Below are positions 55,610-64,000 of a stretch of DNA of 64,000 nt, piece after piece. Position 1 is the stretch's first letter; every line of letters begins with the position of its first letter. The DNA lies in NCBI RefSeq assembly GCF_000506985.1, contig NZ_KI650979.1:1984710-2048709 (forward strand), given 5' to 3'. A program made the translations under genes and the position numbers. The notes below the pieces were generated by a model. It was given only the letters and a program-made list of their open reading frames with translations, was not told the DNA's origin and ran no database searches. Origin of the DNA: Advenella kashmirensis W13003 (lineage in GTDB: Bacteria; Pseudomonadota; Gammaproteobacteria; Burkholderiales; Burkholderiaceae_B).

Positions 55610-57133
55610 TCAGATGGGTTGGTCCAGACCGTATTGCACTTGTTCGGCGGCGCGCAGCACGGCGCGGGCCTTGGCCTCGGTTTCCTGCCATTCTTTTTCG
55701 GGGTCGGAGTCGGCCACAATGCCGGCCGCGGCCTGGACATAAAGCATGCCGTTTTTGATGACGCCTGTACGGATGGCGATGGCCACATCCATGGTGCCGT
55801 TGTAGCTCAGATAGCCTGCCGCACCGCCGTAGATGCCGCGACGCACGGGTTCCAGTTCGTCGATGAGTTCCATGGCGCGCACCTTGGGTGCGCCGGTCAG
55901 GGTGCCGGCCGGAAAGCTGGCACGCAGTACGTCTATGGCGTCCATGCCGGGTTTCAGGATGCCTTTCACATTGGAGACCAGGTGCATCACATGGGAATAG
56001 CGTTCAATGGCCATCTGGTCAGTCACTTCGACCGAGCCGATTTCCGCCACGCGTCCGACGTCGTTGCGTGCCAGATCGATCAGCATGACATGCTCGGCAA
56101 TTTCCTTTGGATCGGCCTTCAGTTCAGTAGCCAGTGCTGCATCTTCTTCCGGCGTTTCACCGCGCTTGCGCGTGCCTGCAAGAGGACGAATGGTAATGGC
56201 GGTTTTCTCCTGTGCGTTCTCGGTGAACGTTTCCTGGCGCACCAGAATTTCGGGCGATGAACCCACAACATGGAAGTCGCCGAAGTTCCAGAAGTACATG
56301 TAGGGAGAAGGGTTCAGAGAGCGCAGGGCCCGGTACAACGAGAGGGGTGAATCGCGGAACGGTTTGGCAATGACTTGACCGACCTGCACCTGCATCAGAT
56401 CGCCGGCAGCGATGTATTCCTTGGCTTTGAGCACTGCCTTCAGATAGTCTTCTTTTTTGAAGTCGCGGATTTCCGATGTTTGCAGGCTGGGCAGGCTGTA
56501 TGGAATTTCTACCGGGTGGCGCAGGCGGGCGCGCAGTTCGAGCAGGCGTTTCTGGGCTTTGCTGTAGCTCTCGGGTTCGTTGGGGTCTGCGTAGATCATG
56601 AGGTAGGTGCGGCCGATGACGTTATCGACAATGACCAGTTCGTCGACCTGCATCAGCATGATGTCGGGCACGCCTTCCTTCTGTCCGTGGGGGTAGGGCT
56701 TCACGTTGGGGCCCAGAGACGGTTCGATGTGGCGGATGGTGTCGTAACCGAAATAGCCTGCCAGGCCGCCCGCGAAGCGGGGAATGCCGGGGCGCAGCGC
56801 CACCTTGATGCGTTTTTTGAATTCCTGGATGAAGGTAAGCGGGTCGCCGTGATAGGTTTCAGTCACTTCGCCGTGCGTCAGCACTTCGGTCAGCTCGCCG
56901 GTGGCGCGAATCACGGTTTTGGCCGGCAGGCCGATGAAGGAATAGCGGCCAAACTGTTCGCCACCGACTACCGATTCGAGCAGGCAGGTCATGCGACCGG
57001 CTTCTTTGCCTGTGTGGGCCAGCTTCAGATAGATGCCCAAGGTGGTATCAAGATCGGCGTAGGTTTCCTTGATGATCGGGATGCGGTTAAAGCCTTGCGC
57101 CGCCAGCGCGTTAAATTCAATTTCAGTCATCAT
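55610..57133 (-). CDS. trpE: Anthranilate synthase component I
   Basis: Converts chorismate to anthranilate. It has 507 residues (tandem ATGs at 57133 and 57130). The tryptophan-feedback region LLESVVGGEQFGRYSF and chorismate-binding motifs (PSPYMYFW, IRPLAGTRKRGETPEEDAAL, FPAGTLTGAPKVRAMELID) are present. Expression is probably set by the leader peptide and attenuator just upstream. Confidence 0.97.
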   Translation of the reverse strand: MMTEIEFNALAAQGFNRIPIIKETYADLDTTLGIYLKLAHTGKEAGRMTCLLESVVGGEQFGRYSFIGLPAKTVIRATGELTEVLTHGEVTETYHGDPLTFIQEFKKRIKVALRPGIPRFAGGLAGYFGYDTIRHIEPSLGPNVKPYPHGQKEGVPDIMLMQVDELVIVDNVIGRTYLMIYADPNEPESYSKAQKRLLELRARLRHPVEIPYSLPSLQTSEIRDFKKEDYLKAVLKAKEYIAAGDLMQVQVGQVIAKPFRDSPLSLYRALRSLNPSPYMYFWNFGDFHVVGSSPEILVRQETFTENAQEKTAITIRPLAGTRKRGETPEEDAALATELKADPKEIAEHVMLIDLARNDVGRVAEIGSVEVTDQMAIERYSHVMHLVSNVKGILKPGMDAIDVLRASFPAGTLTGAPKVRAMELIDELEPVRRGIYGGAAGYLSYNGTMDVAIAIRTGVIKNGMLYVQAAAGIVADSDPEKEWQETEAKARAVLRAAEQVQYGLDQPI

Positions 57134-57175
57134 AAAGGTCTCTGGGTGTGTTTTCCTGAATGACCGGGCAGATAC

Positions 57176-57212
57176 AAAAATACCCGGTCCTGTTTAAGGG
57201 ATTACCGGGTAT
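57176..57212 (-). terminator. trp attenuator terminator
   Basis: On the minus strand ATACCCGGT (57212-57204) pairs perfectly with ACCGGGTAT (57188-57180), followed directly by TTTTTG. It lies between the Trp-rich leader ORF and trpE, as expected for a transcription attenuator. Confidence 0.85.
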
Positions 57213-57267
57213 GGTGTGAACTGACTACGAATTACGGATGCAAGTAGGATGCGGCATCCGGAACAGT

Positions 57268-57315
57268 CTAATGAGTGACACTCCCGGCAAGCGAACGCCA
57301 CCAGCGCCAATACAT
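57268..57315 (-). CDS. trpL: trp operon leader peptide
   Basis: 15-codon ORF MYWRWWRSLAGSVTH with three Trp codons in four positions (W3, W5, W6). Stalling here when charged tRNA-Trp is scarce would let an antiterminator form instead of the hairpin at 57180-57212. A GGATGC/GCATCC inverted repeat (57248-57260) lies between. The ribosome site is weak. A possible promoter on the minus strand is TTTATA (57405-57400), 18 bp, TATAGA (57381-57376). Confidence 0.82.
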   Translation of the reverse strand: MYWRWWRSLAGSVTH

Positions 57316-57446
57316 GGCGACCAGGGCAGAGCGGGTATAAAGGGAGTATGCGGTCATTAGGTAAAGAAATCAGCGTCTATAAATTCTACAAGCCAGACTT
57401 ATAAAAAAGCGTTTGCACGACGACGGGTACAGCAGCAATTCATTCA

Positions 57447-58139
57447 TCAGGCCGGGTCGATGGCTGCATTATGGCGTTCAATCCACTCTGCCGCTTCGAC
57501 AACAGACTCTACTATATCATTGACTTTCAGGTTTTGTACACTGTTTCCTTCGTTGTAACCATAAGGCACAACCAGAACCGGCATGCCGGCGGCCTGGGCG
57601 GCAAGCGCGTCGTTGATGGAGTCGCCAATGAAAATACAGTCGGCAGGTTCGGCATTCAACAGCGAGCAGGCATGCAACACCGGACCCGGGTCGGGCTTTT
57701 TGGTGGGGCAGGTATCGCCGGACACCACCGCATCAAAAAAGGAACGCAAGCCGGTTTGAATCAACAGTTGCTCGGTAAATACACTGGGTTTATTGGTGAC
57801 CACGGCCAGGCGGATACCCGCGGTTTTCATGGCCTTGAGCCCGTCGATCACGCCTTCGAATACAGTGGCATGGTCACCGTTGACCTGGTGATAGGCATCG
57901 ACGAAATGCTCGCGGGCAACGATGAAAGCCTCGTCGGTGACTGATGCATCATTATCGCCGCCGGTCATGGCACGGCGCACAAGATGATCGATGCCTTTGC
58001 CCACAAACTGGGCGATCAGTTCCTGATGCAGCGGCGGCAGGCCGAGTTTGATACGCATGGCGTTGGCCGCGCGCGCCAGATCGGGAATGGAATCGACCAG
58101 CGTGCCATCAAGGTCGAGCAGGGCTGCCTGAATACTCAT
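57447..58139 (-). CDS. gph: Phosphoglycolate phosphatase
   Basis: HAD hydrolase that removes 2-phosphoglycolate. It has 230 residues. Motif [10 protein letters not shown] with the nucleophile Asp, VVTNKP and [18 protein letters not shown] are intact. It overlaps rpe by four bases. The rpe-gph-trpE order is usual in proteobacteria. Confidence 0.93.
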   Translation of the reverse strand: MSIQAALLDLDGTLVDSIPDLARAANAMRIKLGLPPLHQELIAQFVGKGIDHLVRRAMTGGDNDASVTDEAFIVAREHFVDAYHQVNGDHATVFEGVIDGLKAMKTAGIRLAVVTNKPSVFTEQLLIQTGLRSFFDAVVSGDTCPTKKPDPGPVLHACSLLNAEPADCIFIGDSINDALAAQAAGMPVLVVPYGYNEGNSVQNLKVNDIVESVVEAAEWIERHNAAIDPA

Positions 58140-58831
58140 GAACGGTGCACTCCGGCAATTTGCTCGCGCATGGCGGCGATGACGCCTGCGTAGTCTTTCT
58201 GCCCGAAAATGGCCGATCCGGCTACGAAGGTGTCGGCGCCGGCTTCGTGGATCTGCGCAATATTGTCTGTTTTGACACCGCCATCCACTTCAAGAAGAAT
58301 GGTGCTATCCGTTTTTTCCTGCCACGCATCAATACGCAGGCGGGTGGCGCGCAGCTTGTCCAGTGTGGAAGGAATGAATGATTGTCCGCCGAAGCCCGGA
58401 TTGACTGACATCAGCAGGATCAGATCGATGCGGTCCATGACGTGATCCAGGACGGACAGGGGTGTTGCCGGATTGAGAACCAGCCCGGCCTTGCAGCCAT
58501 GGTCGCGGATCAGCGACAGCGAACGGTCCACATGACGCGAAGCTTCGGGGTGAAACGAAATGATGTTTGCGCCGGCCTGGGCAAACTGGGGGATCAGATC
58601 ATCGACAGGTTCGCACATGAGATGCACGTCGATAGGGGCGTCGGTACAGGGACGAATAGCCTTGCACACCATGGGGCCGATGGTCAGGTTGGGCACATAG
58701 TGATTGTCCATGACATCGAAATGAATCCAGTCGGCACCGGCGCTGATGACATTTCTGACCTCTTCGCCCAGACGGGCAAAATCAGCGGACAGAATGCTGG
58801 GGGCGATGCGGGTAACGGGTTGTAATTCCAT
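58136..58831 (-). CDS. rpe: Ribulose-phosphate 3-epimerase
   Basis: Pentose-phosphate pathway epimerase, 231 residues from ATG 58831. Motifs: [35 protein letters not shown] and [14 protein letters not shown]. It is upstream of gph in one operon and divergent from apaG. Confidence 0.96.
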   Translation of the reverse strand: MELQPVTRIAPSILSADFARLGEEVRNVISAGADWIHFDVMDNHYVPNLTIGPMVCKAIRPCTDAPIDVHLMCEPVDDLIPQFAQAGANIISFHPEASRHVDRSLSLIRDHGCKAGLVLNPATPLSVLDHVMDRIDLILLMSVNPGFGGQSFIPSTLDKLRATRLRIDAWQEKTDSTILLEVDGGVKTDNIAQIHEAGADTFVAGSAIFGQKDYAGVIAAMREQIAGVHRS

Positions 58832-58925
58832 GACGGCGTTTTTCTCCTGTAACCGGGCGCACGAAGTACAATGAGGCTCTATTATTCCATACAAACTCGT
58901 TCAGCTTTCCGGGGATACGCCACGA

Positions 58926-59297
58926 ATGGTAAATACAATGACGGTGGAAGTGACGCCGCGCTATCTTGAAGAACAGTCCGACCCATCGCGCTCGCAGTAT
59001 GTCTTCGCCTATACGGTGCGCATTCGCAACACCGGCTCTGCCGCCGCGCAGGTCATCAGTCGCCACTGGGTGATTACCGATGGCGATGAAAACGTGCAGG
59101 AGGTGCGCGGTCTGGGTATTGTCGGCGAACAGCCCCTGATCGCAGCAGGAGATGTTTACGAATACACCAGCGGCTGCCCGCTGAATACGCCGCTGGGCAC
59201 CATGAAGGGCAGCTATCATTGCGTGGGCGAAAACGGCGTGCCGTTTGAAGTGGATATTCCCGAATTCGTTTTGACGCTCCCCAGGACACTGCACTGA
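58926..59297 (+). CDS. apaG: ApaG protein
   Basis: Cytosolic protein of 123 residues with a fibronectin-III-like fold; loss in E. coli and Salmonella affects Co2+ handling, but biochemical role is unclear. Motifs: FAYTVRIRNTGSAAAQVISRHWVITD and GSYHCVGENGVPFEVDIPEF. Start ATG 58926; a second in-frame ATG is five codons later. Confidence 0.94.
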   Translation: MVNTMTVEVTPRYLEEQSDPSRSQYVFAYTVRIRNTGSAAAQVISRHWVITDGDENVQEVRGLGIVGEQPLIAAGDVYEYTSGCPLNTPLGTMKGSYHCVGENGVPFEVDIPEFVLTLPRTLH

Positions 59298-59363
59298 TGT
59301 GACAGGGCTGGCCCAGGGCTTGTGCCGGCCATGCTTTTTCTTCCATTTTTTGGATACGGAAAT

Positions 59364-60650
59364 ATGAGAAATCCAGGAACCCAGAACCGGTTGCTGCCTG
59401 CGGCTTTCGCGGCGCTTGTTGTATTGCTGGCCGGTTGCGCCACACAGGAGTCGGGCACGTCCTCGTCGACCCCGGCTTTTTCCATGACCGATCCGCTGCA
59501 AGTGCCCGACCGGTCCGCTTTTGCGCCCACGTCGCCACGACCGCTGGCGGGCCAATATCATCAGGTGAACTGGTCCTCGCTGCCGGGCTGGCAGCAGGAC
59601 GATGCGCGTCATTTGTGGCTGACTTTCTATAACAATTGTCGCGGCCTGATGCGTCCGGTCAGTGGTTCCAAAGCCATGCCGGCACGCGCAGCGCCGGCTG
59701 TCTGGCAACCGGTCTGTCAGGCGGCCGCCCAATCGGGTATTGACCCGCGCAGCGATGATGCGGCTACGGTGAAGGCTTTTCTGGAACAGTATCTGCAACC
59801 GTGGGAAGTCACGGAAAACGGCAAAAACACCAATACCGTCACGGGCTATTATGAGCCGGTCGTGCACGGCTCCCGCTCGCAGGGCGGGGACTATCAGTGG
59901 CCCATGTATGCCACGCCCGATGATCTGCTGTCCATTGATCTGGGCCAGCAGTATCCGGAACTGGCGGGCAAGCGCATACGCGGCAGGCTGGTGGGCAAAA
60001 ATATCGTCCCGTACGATACCCGCGCCCAGATTGGGCAGCGTGATACCAAGCCGCCTGTTATTGTCTGGCTGAATGATCCCGTCGAGGCGTTCTTCCTGCA
60101 GGTGCAAGGATCGGGTCGGGTGCAACTGGACGACGGCAGCACGATTCGCCTGGCGTATGACAACCACAACGGCCGCCCTTATAGTTCGATCGGCAAATGG
60201 CTGGCCGACAAAGGCGAGTTGCCGCTGGCACAGGCCAATATGCAAAATATCAAGGCATGGGCCAGGGCGCATCCTGATCGCGTCGAGGAAATGCTCAATG
60301 CCAACCAGGCCATGGTTTTTTTCCGGGAAGAAGCGCTGTCGGATGACGCTGCCGGCCCCAAAGGTGCCTACGGTATTCCCCTGGTGGCCGAACGTGCAGT
60401 CGCCGTGGACCCCAATTACGTACCGCTGGGCAGTCCGCTGTTTCTGGCAACGACGCGCCCCCATTCAACTCAGCCCCTGCAGCGGGTGGTGTTTGCTCAG
60501 GATACAGGCGCTGCCATCAAGGGTGTGGCGCGCACGGACTTTTTCTGGGGTTCAGGCGATGCGGCCGGTGAACTGGCTGGCCGTATGAAACAGACCGGCC
60601 GGGTGTGGATTTTGTGGCCACGCGATGCCGGGGTACCGGAGGCGCGATGA
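59364..60650 (+). CDS. mltA: Membrane-bound lytic transglycosylase A
   Basis: Outer-membrane lipoprotein that cleaves peptidoglycan. It has 428 residues from ATG 59364: lipobox LLAG-Cys25, an MltA barrel domain (VTGYYEPVVHGSR; VEAFFLQVQGSGRVQLDDG) and a C-terminal 3D domain (DPNYVPLGSPLFLATT; QDTGAAIKGVARTDFFWG) bearing the catalytic Asp. Its stop overlaps the next gene's ATG. Confidence 0.95.
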   Translation: MRNPGTQNRLLPAAFAALVVLLAGCATQESGTSSSTPAFSMTDPLQVPDRSAFAPTSPRPLAGQYHQVNWSSLPGWQQDDARHLWLTFYNNCRGLMRPVSGSKAMPARAAPAVWQPVCQAAAQSGIDPRSDDAATVKAFLEQYLQPWEVTENGKNTNTVTGYYEPVVHGSRSQGGDYQWPMYATPDDLLSIDLGQQYPELAGKRIRGRLVGKNIVPYDTRAQIGQRDTKPPVIVWLNDPVEAFFLQVQGSGRVQLDDGSTIRLAYDNHNGRPYSSIGKWLADKGELPLAQANMQNIKAWARAHPDRVEEMLNANQAMVFFREEALSDDAAGPKGAYGIPLVAERAVAVDPNYVPLGSPLFLATTRPHSTQPLQRVVFAQDTGAAIKGVARTDFFWGSGDAAGELAGRMKQTGRVWILWPRDAGVPEAR

Positions 60651-61816
60651 AGTACGATGTGATTGTCTGCGGAGCCGGCATTGTCGGCATGGCCACGGCG
60701 CTGGCGCTGACAAGAGCCAGAATCAATGTGGCGCTGGTCGCGCCCAAAAGAGCGCCGCTTGCCATGCCGGCGGAACAGTATCATGCCCGCGTCTATGCCA
60801 TTTCGCAGGCCAGCCAGGCGTTTCTTGCTTCGCTGGGCATCTGGGATGCCATGCCGCAAGAGCGCATTACCGCCGTCGATGCAATGCAGGTCAATGGCGA
60901 TCGGGACGGGCAGGTTGTGCTGGATGCCTGGCAGGCGGCTCAGCCGCATTTGGCATGGATTGTGGAGTCGGGGGAAATCGAACGCGCGCTGTTCCAGGCG
61001 CTGGCGATTTACGGCGTGCCCTGGATCGATGACACCATGCGATCCTGGCAGGATGGACAGATTACCACCGGTCGTGGTCAGGTGATGCAGGCGTCGCTGT
61101 TTATCGGCGCCGATGGTGCCCGATCACCGCTGCGCACCGCTGCGGGCATGACGCACCAGAAACGGGAGTACGGCGACAAAGGTCTGGTGACGCACCTGAC
61201 TTGCGAGAAGCCCCATCAGAACACCGCGTATCAATGGTTTTCGGATCATCATGTGCTGGCATTTTTGCCCATGCCCGACACGAGTGAAGGGCATCAGGTA
61301 TCCCTGGTATGGTCGGTTGATGACGCCACCGCAGATCGCTATTTGCAGATGGATGAAGCGGCGCTTGCCCGGGCACTGCCCGAGGCGCTGAATCGGGTGG
61401 CTGCGGGCTGCCTCGGTAAGCTAACCGTGCGCAGTCCGCTGCATGGGTTTCCGCTGACGCTGGAAAAAGCCCAGTCGGTCGCCTCCGGTGTGGCCCTGGT
61501 GGGAGATGCCGCGCATCGGGTGCATCCGCTGGCCGGTCAGGGGCTCAATCTCGGGCTGGTGGATGTCAAGGTGCTGGCGCAGGTACTGGCCGGGAAGGAA
61601 GCATTTCGCCCTTATGGCGATCTGCGCGTGCTCGAACGCTATGCCCGCACCCGCGCGGCCGACGTGATGGCGATGCGGCTGGCGACCGATGGCCTGTACC
61701 GGCTGTTCGCGCATGATCTGCCCGCTCTGCCTCTGTTGCGCAATGCGGGCATGAAACTGGTGCAGCAACTGCCCTGGGTAAAACGACGCCTGATTGCAGG
61801 GGCGTCGGGGTTTTGA
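60647..61816 (+). CDS. UbiH/UbiF/VisC-family FAD hydroxylase
   Basis: 389 residues from ATG 60647 (ATGA overlap with mltA). Features: N-terminal FAD motif VCGAGIVGMATALAL, a middle GADGARSPLR, and late ALVGDAAHRVHPLAGQGLNLGLVD. Probably one of the ring hydroxylases of ubiquinone synthesis; which ring carbon it acts on cannot be read from sequence. Confidence 0.9.
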   Translation: MKYDVIVCGAGIVGMATALALTRARINVALVAPKRAPLAMPAEQYHARVYAISQASQAFLASLGIWDAMPQERITAVDAMQVNGDRDGQVVLDAWQAAQPHLAWIVESGEIERALFQALAIYGVPWIDDTMRSWQDGQITTGRGQVMQASLFIGADGARSPLRTAAGMTHQKREYGDKGLVTHLTCEKPHQNTAYQWFSDHHVLAFLPMPDTSEGHQVSLVWSVDDATADRYLQMDEAALARALPEALNRVAAGCLGKLTVRSPLHGFPLTLEKAQSVASGVALVGDAAHRVHPLAGQGLNLGLVDVKVLAQVLAGKEAFRPYGDLRVLERYARTRAADVMAMRLATDGLYRLFAHDLPALPLLRNAGMKLVQQLPWVKRRLIAGASGF

Positions 61817-61838
61817 TCAATCCGGTGACGGATCACGT

Positions 61839-61857
61839 CTTGCGCGCGATGCGCAAG
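61839..61857 (+). repeat. Short hairpin before dsbC
   Basis: CTTGCGC (61839-61845) pairs with GCGCAAG (61851-61857). No T-run follows; a CTGG/CCAG pair lies next to it. Confidence 0.4.
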
Positions 61858-61911
61858 GTCTTGCTGGCAGAAACGCCAGGTCATGGTTTTATGAAGTGAG
61901 GATGTAGAAGA

Positions 61912-62706
61912 ATGAAATTTAAGCTTACCAACGTATGGCGTGCGCGTCATTGCCGCCAGATTGCGATGGCGGGTTTACTGATGGCGACGGCATCTGTTTT
62001 CGCCGTTCCCGCCGTGCAGGCACAGCCAGCATCAGCCGCCCCGGCGTCGACGTCCCAGAAAGCGGACACCGCAAAACTGGAACGCATTCGTACCGCCGTC
62101 GGCAAAGCGTTCGACGTGGATGTTACCAAGGTGCAGGCGACTGATTACGCCAATCTGTATGAAGTGCAGCTGGGTAACAATATCGTCTACACCAACGAAA
62201 ACGCCGAGTTTGTACTGGCCGGCAATCTGGTAGATGCCAAGACCCGGCGTGATATCACGACCGAGCGCGTCGAGGAAATCTCCAAGGTTGATTTTTCCAC
62301 GCTGCCGCTGGAGCAGGCCGTCAAGCTGGTCAAGGGTAACGGCGCGCGCAAAATGGCGGTGTTCGAGGATCCCAATTGCGGTTATTGCAAGAAGCTGCAT
62401 CAGGAGCTCAAAGCGCTGGACAACGTAACCGTGTACACGTTCCTGTTTCCGATTCTGGCTCCCGATTCAGTGACCAAGGCCACCAATGTGTGGTGTGCCA
62501 AGGATCAGGCCACCGTCTGGACGGACTGGATGAACAAGGGTACGGTGCCTGCAGAAGCGACGTGCGAGACACCGATTGAAAAAAATCTGGAATTGGGTCG
62601 TAAACTTGCGGTGCAGGGTACCCCTGCCATCTTTTTTGAAAGCGGCAACCGTGTCAACGGGTATGTGCCTGCGGCTCGGTTGAATCAGGAGCTTGATCGC
62701 AAGTAA
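61912..62706 (+). CDS. dsbC: Thiol:disulfide interchange protein DsbC
   Basis: Periplasmic disulfide isomerase. It has 264 residues: signal peptide of about 37 (ending AVQA), an N-terminal dimerisation domain, and a thioredoxin domain with active site C156-GY-C159 and cis-Pro in GTPAIFF. An alanine/serine-rich stretch lies just after the signal. Confidence 0.94.
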   Translation: MKFKLTNVWRARHCRQIAMAGLLMATASVFAVPAVQAQPASAAPASTSQKADTAKLERIRTAVGKAFDVDVTKVQATDYANLYEVQLGNNIVYTNENAEFVLAGNLVDAKTRRDITTERVEEISKVDFSTLPLEQAVKLVKGNGARKMAVFEDPNCGYCKKLHQELKALDNVTVYTFLFPILAPDSVTKATNVWCAKDQATVWTDWMNKGTVPAEATCETPIEKNLELGRKLAVQGTPAIFFESGNRVNGYVPAARLNQELDRK

Positions 62707-62825
62707 AGTCAGAGATCGGGGCAGGTCATGCAGGCGGGTTTCCAACGCGCAGATCATGCATGCAGACCGCCATCGGGGTTGTTTCTGAAGACGAGTCTGT
62801 AGTCTGCTCGATTAAAGGACCGTAA

Positions 62826-63554
62826 TCAGCTCCCAAGCGCGAACGGGTGGGTCAGCAATTGCTGCACAGAATTGACGCGCAGGTCCACATAGGCCGGTCG
62901 CATGCGCTGCATGGAGCTGAAGGGCGTGCCCCGGTGGAAAATATGCACGGTTTTCATGTGCAATTGCTTGGCGGATTTCAGATTTTTCAGCGTGTCTTCG
63001 ACCAGAATGGTACGGGTCGGCTCGCACTGGAGCTGTACCAGTAATTGCCGCATCAGGGCCAGGGAGGGTTTGGGACGAAACCGCCCCTGCAGGCACATCT
63101 CATTGATGGAACAAATCCCGGCGAAGCAGTGACGCACCTTCAGTCGTTCCAGAACAATCCGGGCGTAATGCATGGGCGCGTTCGTGACCACGTATTTAAT
63201 GCCGGGGACGGCGTTGAGCATCTCAGACAGATTCTTTTCTATCCGGGTGCTGCCGGCGATATCAAAATCATGACTTAAATGCAGAAAATCCCTGGGGTTG
63301 ACATTATGGTGCCGCACCATGCCGATCAGTGTCGCACCATAGCGTGCCCAGTATTTCTTGCGCAATATCGTTGCTTCGTCTTCGTCAATATCCAGCGATT
63401 GCATGACGGCGCGCGTCATGCTCTGGTTGATATGACCAAAAATGGCATGCGAGGCATCGTGCAGGGTGTTGTCCAGGTCAAACAGCCACACCCGCGGGGT
63501 GCGGGCATGGTGAACGAGAGGTTGCAGGGGTTTGATGAGCGGCGTGCAGATCAT
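62826..63554 (-). CDS. Pyrimidine 5'-nucleotidase-like HAD hydrolase
   Basis: 242 residues. HAD nucleophile motif DLDNTLHDA at Asp26/Asp28; helical cap with MTRAVMQSLDIDEDEA and YGATLIGM; late ILVEDTLKNLKSAKQLHMKTV. It resembles the yeast Sdt1/Phm8 subfamily acting on nucleoside monophosphates. It lies downstream of argB on the same strand, the usual neighbour in Burkholderiales. Confidence 0.9.
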   Translation of the reverse strand: MICTPLIKPLQPLVHHARTPRVWLFDLDNTLHDASHAIFGHINQSMTRAVMQSLDIDEDEATILRKKYWARYGATLIGMVRHHNVNPRDFLHLSHDFDIAGSTRIEKNLSEMLNAVPGIKYVVTNAPMHYARIVLERLKVRHCFAGICSINEMCLQGRFRPKPSLALMRQLLVQLQCEPTRTILVEDTLKNLKSAKQLHMKTVHIFHRGTPFSSMQRMRPAYVDLRVNSVQQLLTHPFALGS

Positions 63555-63600
63555 GCCGCTGTCCTGATGCCTGCAACGCGATGCCGCGTCGCAGGTTGGA

Positions 63601-64000
63601 TCATGAAGTGATCATGGTGCCGACGCCCTTGTCGGTCAGAATTTCCAGTAACAGGCAGTGCGGCACGCGGCCATCGACAACATGAACCGAATTGACGCCA
63701 TTGCGGGCGGCATCCAGGGCGGAAGAGATTTTCGGCAGCATGCCGCCGGAAATGGTGCCATCCTCAAACAGTTCGTCTATGGTCTTGGCCGACAGTTTGC
63801 GCAGCAATTGGCCGGATTTGTCCAGCACACCGGGCGTGTTAGTCATCATCAGCAGTTTTTCGGCCTGCAGCACTTCGGCCATTTTGCCGGCGACGACATC
63901 GGCATTGATATTGTAGACATCGCCTTCTTCTGCATCGTAGCCAATGGGCGAGATCACAGGAATGAACTGGTCATCCTGCAGGGCTTTGACCACAGAAGGA
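63601..64000 (-). CDS. argB: Acetylglutamate kinase, C-terminal part
   Basis: Second step of arginine synthesis. The 5' part runs off the right edge; about 132 codons remain. Visible: [39 protein letters not shown], and [31 protein letters not shown]. The GTG at 63993 is internal. Confidence 0.95.
   Translation of the reverse strand, partial: PSVVKALQDDQFIPVISPIGYDAEEGDVYNINADVVAGKMAEVLQAEKLLMMTNTPGVLDKSGQLLRKLSAKTIDELFEDGTISGGMLPKISSALDAARNGVNSVHVVDGRVPHCLLLEILTDKGVGTMITS

Noticed and set aside
58782-60464. 560-codon open frame opposite apaG and mltA
   Set aside because: It spans two well-supported genes and their gap on the other strand and has no recognisable domain.

Overview
The window is an ordinary-looking stretch of a Betaproteobacterial chromosome. 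Gene order points to Burkholderiales, family Alcaligenaceae: mla genes, an ABC pair, a bolA-type gene, murA and his genes, then tatABC, a HtrA protease, petABC, sspAB; later hslVU, dksA, cobW and zur; and rpe-gph-trpEGDC. An Advenella-like species is my best guess, made from memory of gene order and not from any search. No phage, insertion sequence, rRNA or CRISPR array was seen. There is one tRNA gene (Thr, anticodon TGT).

Layout. 1-1.2 kb: end of gltD. 1.4-7.4 kb: Mla phospholipid-trafficking genes (F, E, D, A, C, with no mlaB) and a second ABC exporter pair. 7.1-14.4 kb: bolA-type gene, murA and a tight his operon (G, D, B, H, A, F, I, E) without hisC or hisZ. 14.4-18.4 kb: tatABC, a convergent DegS/HtrA-like protease and a NIF3 protein. 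18.5-23.6 kb: mscL, the cytochrome bc1 operon, sspAB, tRNA-Thr. 23.6-27.2 kb: cobalamin adenosyltransferase, a CusF-like copper protein, HslVU and a zinc-cysteine-poor DksA. 27.3-31.3 kb: zinc cluster (His-rich CobW GTPase, Zur, a small membrane ORF, ZnuC, ZnuB). 31.4-34.9 kb: xerC, DUF484, dapF and a lipid A acyltransferase on the minus strand.

35.1-36.7 kb is the most unusual part. Two direct copies of a unit of about 315 bp flank a PhzF-family gene. Each copy carries, on the minus strand, a 22-codon ORF with a strong Shine-Dalgarno sequence that encodes a single membrane helix. On the plus strand each copy also carries a promoter-like element and a rho-independent terminator. 36.9-41.1 kb: the methyl cycle (metK, an S-adenosylhomocysteine riboswitch, ahcY, a small holin-like membrane protein, metF).

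41.1-46.8 kb: 5-formyl-THF cyclo-ligase, slt, cca, ubiX and two small genes. 46.8-48 kb: an array of four 14-bp units, a ParDE-type toxin-antitoxin pair and a small conserved gene. 48-53.2 kb: CDF transporter, MidA-type methyltransferase, RhlE helicase with an unusually long leader, and a HIT protein. 53.2-58.8 kb: rpe, gph, then a trp leader peptide with attenuator and trpE, G, D, C, all on the minus strand. 58.9-64 kb: apaG, mltA, a UbiH-type hydroxylase, dsbC, a HAD nucleotidase and the end of argB.

Main leads: the duplicated small-ORF unit, the trp attenuator, the SAH riboswitch, the 14-bp array, the cysteine-poor DksA beside the zinc genes, and genes missing from otherwise conserved neighbourhoods (mlaB, hisC).
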